Positions 37,990-42,585 of a DNA stretch of 42,585 nucleotides are shown one piece after another (position 1 is the first letter of the stretch; every line of letters starts with the position of its first letter). The notes beneath the pieces are model-generated. The model ran no database searches. It was not told where the DNA came from and saw only the letters and a list, made by a program, of their open reading frames with translations. Made by a program: the position numbers and the translations under genes. Source of the DNA: Thermoguttaceae bacterium (GTDB lineage: Bacteria; Planctomycetota; Planctomycetia; Pirellulales; Thermoguttaceae); contig JAFRFG010000061.1 of assembly GCA_017434455.1 (NCBI GenBank), positions 1 to 42,585 of the forward strand. Reading direction: 5' to 3'.

Positions 37990-39551
37990 TGTCGACCGAT
38001 GCCATTCGTCCGCAGGATCGCCAATTCGGCGGTCATCCGATCGGTCTGTGGGTTCTGTTCACGACCGAGATGTGGGAGCGCTTCTGTTATTACGGGATGC
38101 GCGCCTTCCTGGTGCTCTACCTCATCTCGTCACTGAACGACAGCAACCCCGGCTTCGGCTGGCAAGAGGCGTCGGCCTACCACCTTTACGGATGGTTCAC
38201 CGGTCTGGTCTACTTAACGCCGCTTTTGTGCGGCTGGATCGCCGATCGTTTTATCGGAACGCACCGCAGTGTCCTCTTCGGGGGGATTACCATCGCCGTT
38301 GGGGAGTTTTGTCTGTTTTTGACTGAATTCTTCCGAGCCGGCGCGACCGAAACGGTGACGCTGCGCAGCAATCCTGTCCCCTGTATTTTATTCTTCGCGG
38401 GGCTGCTGATTTTGGTGATCGGGAACGGTTTTTTCAAACCGTGCATTTCGGTCATGGTCGGTGAACTCTACGGCGCGAACGACCCGCGCCGCGACGCCGC
38501 CTTTACCTATTTTTACATGGGAATCAACGTCGGCGCTTTTTTAGCGCCGTTCGTCGCCGGGACAATCGCCGAGAAGATCGGCTGGCACTGGGGCTTCCTG
38601 ACCGCCTGTATCGGGATGATCTTCGGGCTTTGCACCTATTCGTTCTTCCGTCCGAAATACCTCGGCCGGATCGGAATGCTCGACGACAAGCAACAGGACA
38701 GCGCCGAGGAAAAGCCGGAGGCGCCGCTGACCAGGGTCGAAATAGACAGAGTCTCGGTCATTTTGATTCTGACGCTCTTCTGCATCGCCTTCTGGTCAGT
38801 CTTTGAGCAGGCGGGGTCTTCACTGAACACCTTCGCTAAGAACCTCACCGACCGAACGGTGAGCGCCTCGGTGGCGAAACTGGCGCCCGGCGCGTTCTTG
38901 GTCAACGAGGCCAAAGATTCTCCCCAAACCGGTGAAGAGACACAGTCGGTGGCAGAGCAAGCGGCTCCATCGGCGCCAAGCAAGCAAGATGTCTACACGT
39001 TCCCGGCAACCTGGTATCAGTCGGTCAACGCGCTGGGAATCGTCCTTCTCGCGCCGCTGTTCGGTCTGATGTGGAGCTCGCTGGCCCGGCGCAAGAAAGA
39101 GCCGTCGACCCCACAAAAGTTCGGCTGGGGACTCCTCCTTCTGGGGGTCGCCTTCCTATTTATGGTCAGTGCGGCGATTCAGGCGCAGAAGACCGGAGGC
39201 AACGCGGGTCCCTACTGGCTATTGATCACCTACGTCTTCTGTACCTTAGGTGAGTTATGTCTTTCGCCGGTGGGGCTTTCGATGGTCACCCGTCTGGCGC
39301 CGAAGAAGTATGCCTCGCTCATGATGGGGGTCTGGTTCCTTTCCAGCTCGGTCGCCGGATATCTTTCGGGCAAACTCGCCGCTGTCCTCGGTTCCACCGA
39401 CGGCACGGGCGGTCAGATTTATTTCTTCTTCGGTGAACGGGGAGGGCTGGCCGATTACTTCCTGCTCATGGCGATCGTCCCGATCATCGCCGGCTTGATC
39501 GTTATGCCCCTGGTGCCAACCCTCAAGCGTATGATGCACCTGGGGGAATAG
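37989..39551 (+). CDS. POT/PTR family proton-coupled di/tripeptide transporter
   Basis: 520 residues, about 12-14 membrane helices. The proton-coupling ExxER motif is present in the first helix (E27-MW-E30-R31), and GWIADRFIGTHRSVLFGG and FYMGINVGAFLAP are family signatures. A ~75-residue charged and Ala-rich loop lies near 285-340. The start codon overlaps the peptidase stop (TAATG), and a terminator follows, so the two genes form a complete operon for peptide scavenging. Confidence 0.94.
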   Translation: MSTDAIRPQDRQFGGHPIGLWVLFTTEMWERFCYYGMRAFLVLYLISSLNDSNPGFGWQEASAYHLYGWFTGLVYLTPLLCGWIADRFIGTHRSVLFGGITIAVGEFCLFLTEFFRAGATETVTLRSNPVPCILFFAGLLILVIGNGFFKPCISVMVGELYGANDPRRDAAFTYFYMGINVGAFLAPFVAGTIAEKIGWHWGFLTACIGMIFGLCTYSFFRPKYLGRIGMLDDKQQDSAEEKPEAPLTRVEIDRVSVILILTLFCIAFWSVFEQAGSSLNTFAKNLTDRTVSASVAKLAPGAFLVNEAKDSPQTGEETQSVAEQAAPSAPSKQDVYTFPATWYQSVNALGIVLLAPLFGLMWSSLARRKKEPSTPQKFGWGLLLLGVAFLFMVSAAIQAQKTGGNAGPYWLLITYVFCTLGELCLSPVGLSMVTRLAPKKYASLMMGVWFLSSSVAGYLSGKLAAVLGSTDGTGGQIYFFFGERGGLADYFLLMAIVPIIAGLIVMPLVPTLKRMMHLGE

Positions 39552-39572
39552 CCCCCCCACTATTTACCCCGT

Positions 39573-39612
39573 AAAAAAGGCCCTCACAGATAATCCTGTC
39601 AGGGCCTTTTTT
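39573..39612. terminator. Bidirectional terminator between the POT gene and the propeller gene
   Basis: AAAAAAGGCCCT (39573-39584) pairs with AGGGCCTTTTTT (39601-39612) around a loop with a small inner stem. It serves genes from both sides. Confidence 0.9.
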
Positions 39613-39642
39613 ATTATTTCTCTCACACGTTTCTCGGCGCTT

Positions 39643-40707
39643 TTAGATCTTCTTCGACGTCGAAAGCGCAATACACCTGCCTTGGTCGCCGACGGCGCAG
39701 TAGAAGTGATAGACGACATCGTCGTATTTAACGACACACGGCTTATGGGCGTAGGTTTCGTCGTACTTTCGTGAGGGCTGAACGAGCGGCTCCCCTTCCC
39801 ATTTCGTCCAATGGAGGAGGTCTTTGGAGACGGCGAAGGTATCGAACGCCTTCGGCTGCCAGAAGGCGCCGAAGTAGAACATGACCCAATAGTCATCGAT
39901 TCGAACGATTTGGGGATCACCGGAGATCCCGCTATGGTTATCGATCAGGGGACCGTCGCCGCGGCGCCGCCAATGAATCATATCATCCGAGACAGCCAGG
40001 CCGATCCGTTCGACGCTGTTTTCATCCTTAGCGTTATAGAAGCAGAGGAACTCGGCCCCGAGGAGCGATCGATCGACCCGCATAACATTGGTCTGGTAGA
40101 GGGTTGTATTCTCGAAGGGTCGGGCATCCGGGTCATTTTCCGACATAATCGGTTCCGGCAGCCGACTAAAGGGCTGCCCGCTGGCCGGATCGTCGGTCCA
40201 GGCCAGGCCGATTTTGAGCGGATCGGGCTCATAGCCCTTCCCCGCGCCGCCGATATAGGTGAACCAATAGCGATCTTGGAACGATTGAATTTCGCAGCTT
40301 CCCCCCCACCGGTAATCGACCAGGGCCGGCGACGGGGAGGCCTGCCAGGCGTCCCAGCCGCTTTCGCGAAACGGCATGGTGGTCCCGATCGCCTCCCAAT
40401 GGATCAGGTCATCGCTGCGGGCCATTCGAGCGACGTAGCCGACGCCGCCGAGCATCCTCAGGTAAGACATATACCAATGTCCCCGGAAGCGGAATACTTT
40501 TCCCGAGTCGATCATATCCCCCTCTTCCTGCGGCATCACGATACCGTACTTATAGGGGGTTTGGACTTCGGTATAGATCCGGCGCATGGTCTCCTCGGGA
40601 ACCAGCGTTTCACCGGAGGGAGTCTCCTCGGCCTGGAGGAGCGCGGCGCCGGGGAGTGTACAGCCGGCCACCGCGCATCGGAGGAAATCACGACGTGAGT
40701 GATTCAT
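39643..40707 (-). CDS. Tat-exported glycosidase-like five-bladed propeller protein
   Basis: 354 residues. The N-terminus carries a twin-arginine signal (SRRDFLRCAVAG). The rest has repeated blade motifs of the GH43/GH130/GH32-type propeller (SDDLIHWEAIG, SDDMIHWRRRG, SKDLLHWTKWEG), about five blades. Acidic residues that could be catalytic (for example in GSCEIQSF and ISGDPQIV) are seen, but the family cannot be fixed by eye. It is 21 bp after an exported esterase in the same direction, which fits carbohydrate breakdown. Substrate unknown. Confidence 0.78.
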   Translation of the reverse strand: MNHSRRDFLRCAVAGCTLPGAALLQAEETPSGETLVPEETMRRIYTEVQTPYKYGIVMPQEEGDMIDSGKVFRFRGHWYMSYLRMLGGVGYVARMARSDDLIHWEAIGTTMPFRESGWDAWQASPSPALVDYRWGGSCEIQSFQDRYWFTYIGGAGKGYEPDPLKIGLAWTDDPASGQPFSRLPEPIMSENDPDARPFENTTLYQTNVMRVDRSLLGAEFLCFYNAKDENSVERIGLAVSDDMIHWRRRGDGPLIDNHSGISGDPQIVRIDDYWVMFYFGAFWQPKAFDTFAVSKDLLHWTKWEGEPLVQPSRKYDETYAHKPCVVKYDDVVYHFYCAVGDQGRCIALSTSKKI

Positions 40708-40728
40708 CTTTTGGTTCTTTCCGCGCTG

Positions 40729-41616
40729 TTAGAACATCCCGATAGAGACGAGCCAGGCGAGGCACTGGTCGCGCCACGACTGGGCATTGACATTATCGTT
40801 CCAGTTCATAAAGCCATGGACGCAGCCCTGATAGATATGGAGTTCACACGGGATTTTCATTTCGTGGAGTTTCCGATAGATTTCGACGGAGCCGAGCGGG
40901 GAGTAGATATCGGCGTCGCCGTGAATAAGGCACAGGGGGGGAGTGGCTTCATCGAATTTAAGGTCATCCATGAGCAGCTGCGCGCCGAAACCGCCATTGG
41001 CATTGGGACCGTCGGCGCCATCGTCGAGGGTATAGGCGGCGTAGACGGGGATGGCGAAGTTCACTGCAGCGCTTTGCTGATCGATTTCGTCGATGGGGTC
41101 ATAGGCGGGGGTTTGGCTGGCAGTCGCGGTGATCAAAGTGAGGTGGCCGCCGGCGGAGTAGCCCTGGGCTCCGATTTTATTCGGGTTGATTCCGAGTCGT
41201 TCGGCGTTCGCGCGGAGGATACGAACGGCGCGCTGGGCATCCTGGCGGGCGGGCTGGTAGATGGGGGCATTATTAGGCCGGGGAACGCGGTAGATGAGGA
41301 CCGCGGCGGTCACGCCATGTTCGATCCACCATTGGGCATTGGTGACGGCTTCGCCTTGGTAGTAGCAGACGTTATAGCCACCGCCGGGGATAACGAGGAC
41401 ACAGGCATCGGTTTTCTTTTCGGCGGGGGTATAGATGAGGAGGCGGGGGGTTGTAACGCGAGCGGGCTGGCCGCCTTGGGGATCGATATCGTCGGAGCGT
41501 TCCATTTCGCCTGGGGCGAGGTTCGGCCACAGGTCGATACGTTCTTGGGCGAAGGCGGGGAGGGCCAGGATCGAGAGGAGCGCCAGTGCAAGCAGAGACT
41601 TTAGGGACGTACGCAT
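40729..41616 (-). CDS. Exported alpha/beta-hydrolase (acetyl-xylan-esterase-like)
   Basis: 295 residues with a signal peptide ending near AFAQ. An oxyanion-hole stretch VIPGGGYNVC, the nucleophile elbow GYSAGGH, an acid residue in HGDADIYSP and the catalytic His in GCVHGF give the complete triad of the BD-FAE/esterase family, common in exported plant-polysaccharide esterases. The ATG at 41616 has only a distant GAGG. The next gene, a glycosidase-like propeller, starts 21 bp downstream, and the two probably share one transcript. Confidence 0.87.
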   Translation of the reverse strand: MRTSLKSLLALALLSILALPAFAQERIDLWPNLAPGEMERSDDIDPQGGQPARVTTPRLLIYTPAEKKTDACVLVIPGGGYNVCYYQGEAVTNAQWWIEHGVTAAVLIYRVPRPNNAPIYQPARQDAQRAVRILRANAERLGINPNKIGAQGYSAGGHLTLITATASQTPAYDPIDEIDQQSAAVNFAIPVYAAYTLDDGADGPNANGGFGAQLLMDDLKFDEATPPLCLIHGDADIYSPLGSVEIYRKLHEMKIPCELHIYQGCVHGFMNWNDNVNAQSWRDQCLAWLVSIGMF

Positions 41617-41639
41617 GGGATGTGTATACCTCGTTTGTT

Positions 41640-41983
41640 ATGGGTTATTGATTGCTGCGCGGATTGCTGACAACGTTGTTATTATACAAGAACGAAAGCA
41701 AGAATTAAACTCGGCCGGGAGGCCCGGCGGGTCGCGAGCCGCGACGGGCACTATTCCCTTGGCTATTTGTGGGGTAGCCGTTCGGCCGCGCTGCGGGTGC
41801 TGTCTCATATAAGATAATAACCAGCGGTCCAACGGACCGCGCATTGCCCCGGCGCTACTCCTACTTCGGAAGGGCACGCGGCTTTCGCGGTCAAGCGCGC
41901 TGCGCTTGCCCTCCCCGGGCAGGGGCCGCCGGAGGCAAACAAAAAACAAAACCCACACAGCAATACTCATCAAAACGCCATCA
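41640..41983. repeat. Gene-free hairpin cluster left of the tandem repeats
   Basis: Perfect stems with 3-nt loops: GCCGGG/CCCGGC (41714-41728), GTCGCG/CGCGAC (41731-41745), GCGGTCC/GGACCGC (41824-41840), CAAGCGC/GCGCTTG (41892-41908); plus GGCTA/TAGCC (41761-41779) with a longer loop. No gene is supported. Confidence 0.6.
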
Positions 41984-42203
41984 CACGCTGCCCCCCACAA
42001 AAAGTCACGCTCACCACCCCAGTCATCCGCCAGCAAAGGGCGGCAAGCCGGCAGACCATCAGGGGGGCAGCAAAGGAGCAGGACGAGCGGCCGAAAACCG
42101 ACCGGCCCCATCAAACCAAAAAGCTGGCCGCAAGACCTGCGGTTAGTTGGAAAAGACCCTCCTACCCTCCAAACAACAAGAACCAATCATACCAAGCCAA
42201 CCA
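41984..42203. repeat. Tandem ~220-bp structured repeat, copy 1
   Basis: Roughly 90% identical by eye to copy 2, with small indels. Contains a perfect 10-bp stem (41987-41996 with 42062-42071) enclosing CCGCC/GGCGG (42027-42043), then GGCCG/CGGCC (42089-42107) and CCGCA/TGCGG (42128-42142). Confidence 0.85.
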
Positions 42204-42422
42204 CGCTGCCCCCCCACAAAAAGTCACGCTCATCACCCCAGTCATCCGCCAGCAAAGGGCAGCAAGCCGACAGACCCACTAGGGGGGCAGCATAGGAGCA
42301 GGACGAGCGGCCGAAAACCAACCGGCCCCATCACGCGAACAACCCGGCCGCAAGAACTGCGGTTAGTTGGAAACGACCCCCCTACCCCCCAAACAACAAG
42401 AACCAACCATCGAGCCAACCAC
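42204..42422. repeat. Tandem ~220-bp structured repeat, copy 2
   Basis: Same four stems as copy 1: 42205-42214 with 42282-42291; 42246-42262; 42309-42327; 42348-42362. Most differences from copy 1 are in loops, spacers or homopolymer runs; one stem change (42261) leaves a G-U pair only if the minus strand is the RNA. Ends beside the 16S terminator. Confidence 0.85.
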
Positions 42423-42428
42423 AAAAAA

Positions 42429-42460
42429 AAGAGCCGCTCACCTCGCGGCAAGCGGCTCTT
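42429..42460 (-). terminator. Terminator of the 16S rRNA transcript
   Basis: On the minus strand AAGAGCCGCT and AGCGGCTCTT pair over 10 bp around a 12-nt loop, followed by a T-run. It lies about 100 nt after the 16S 3' end. Confidence 0.88.
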
Positions 42461-42552
42461 CCGTATAAACCAAGACAGAAGCGACAACACGCAGACGCTT
42501 ACACCAAACTGATCACTTGTATACCTCTCTCAACGAGAAGTACCTCTAGTTT

Positions 42553-42585
<33 letters not shown>

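Noticed and set aside
41638..42490. Two minus-strand open frames (41638-42186 and 42242-42490) with similar translations
   Set aside because: They are translations of the two repeat copies. The copies differ by indels that are not multiples of three, and neither frame has a ribosome binding site or a known motif.

Overview
This window (about 42.6 kb, GC-rich) looks like ordinary chromosome from a Gram-negative-type bacterium, most likely a planctomycete. That placement is inferred from several points together. There is an LpxC/OmpH outer-membrane gene set, a ThuA-like secreted protein, a beta-propeller/di-heme cytochrome protein, an RpoD-type sigma factor with a long acidic N-terminus, and at the right edge a 16S rRNA 3' end followed directly by its own terminator, with no tRNA or 23S gene behind it. 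Unlinked 16S genes are known from planctomycetes. No phage, transposase, CRISPR array or tRNA was seen.

Layout. 1-1885: the end of an EpsG/Wzy-like polymerase meets an acyltransferase tail to tail. 1896-6685 (minus): a tightly coupled run mdh, small Cys-rich membrane protein, M50 protease, hemC, pyk, then the acyltransferase; two of the junctions are ATGA overlaps. 6854-7624 (plus): ThuA-like exported protein. 7654-9961 (minus): Cys-less class I amidotransferase, HIT protein, NAD kinase. 9962-10896: gene-free, with a perfect 14-bp hairpin. 10897-14172 (plus): OmpH/Skp, lpxC, Gfo/Idh oxidoreductase, Nudix. 14169-18196 (minus): sat, asnB, then a structured RNA with its own promoter and terminator, then exbD. 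18426-20691 (minus): a membrane protein and a ParA/MinD-like protein without the P-loop lysine. 21438-23063 (plus): RNase Y. 23150-28143 (minus): major sigma factor, propeller/cytochrome protein, conserved hypothetical. 28765-36123 (plus): zinc-ribbon membrane protein, purH, a PolX-derived PHP protein with a degraded polymerase site, and a large O-antigen-ligase/TPR protein. 36325-39551 (plus): M2 peptidase coupled to a POT peptide transporter. 39643-41616 (minus): esterase and Tat-exported glycosidase-like propeller. 41640-42557: gene-free and hairpin-rich, with two copies of a ~220-bp repeat. 42558 to the edge: 16S rRNA 3' end (minus).

How the genes fit together. Three themes recur: envelope and surface polysaccharide (EpsG-like, acyltransferase, lpxC, ompH, O-antigen ligase, possibly the MinD-like/membrane pair); central metabolism (mdh, pyk, hemC, nadK, sat, asnB, purH); and polymer or peptide scavenging (M2 peptidase with POT transporter, esterase with glycosidase-like protein). 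The most unusual signals are non-coding: a candidate three-way-junction leader or small RNA ending in a terminator 16 nt before exbD, and the tandem structured repeats next to the 16S gene. Three proteins also keep a recognisable fold but have lost key catalytic residues.
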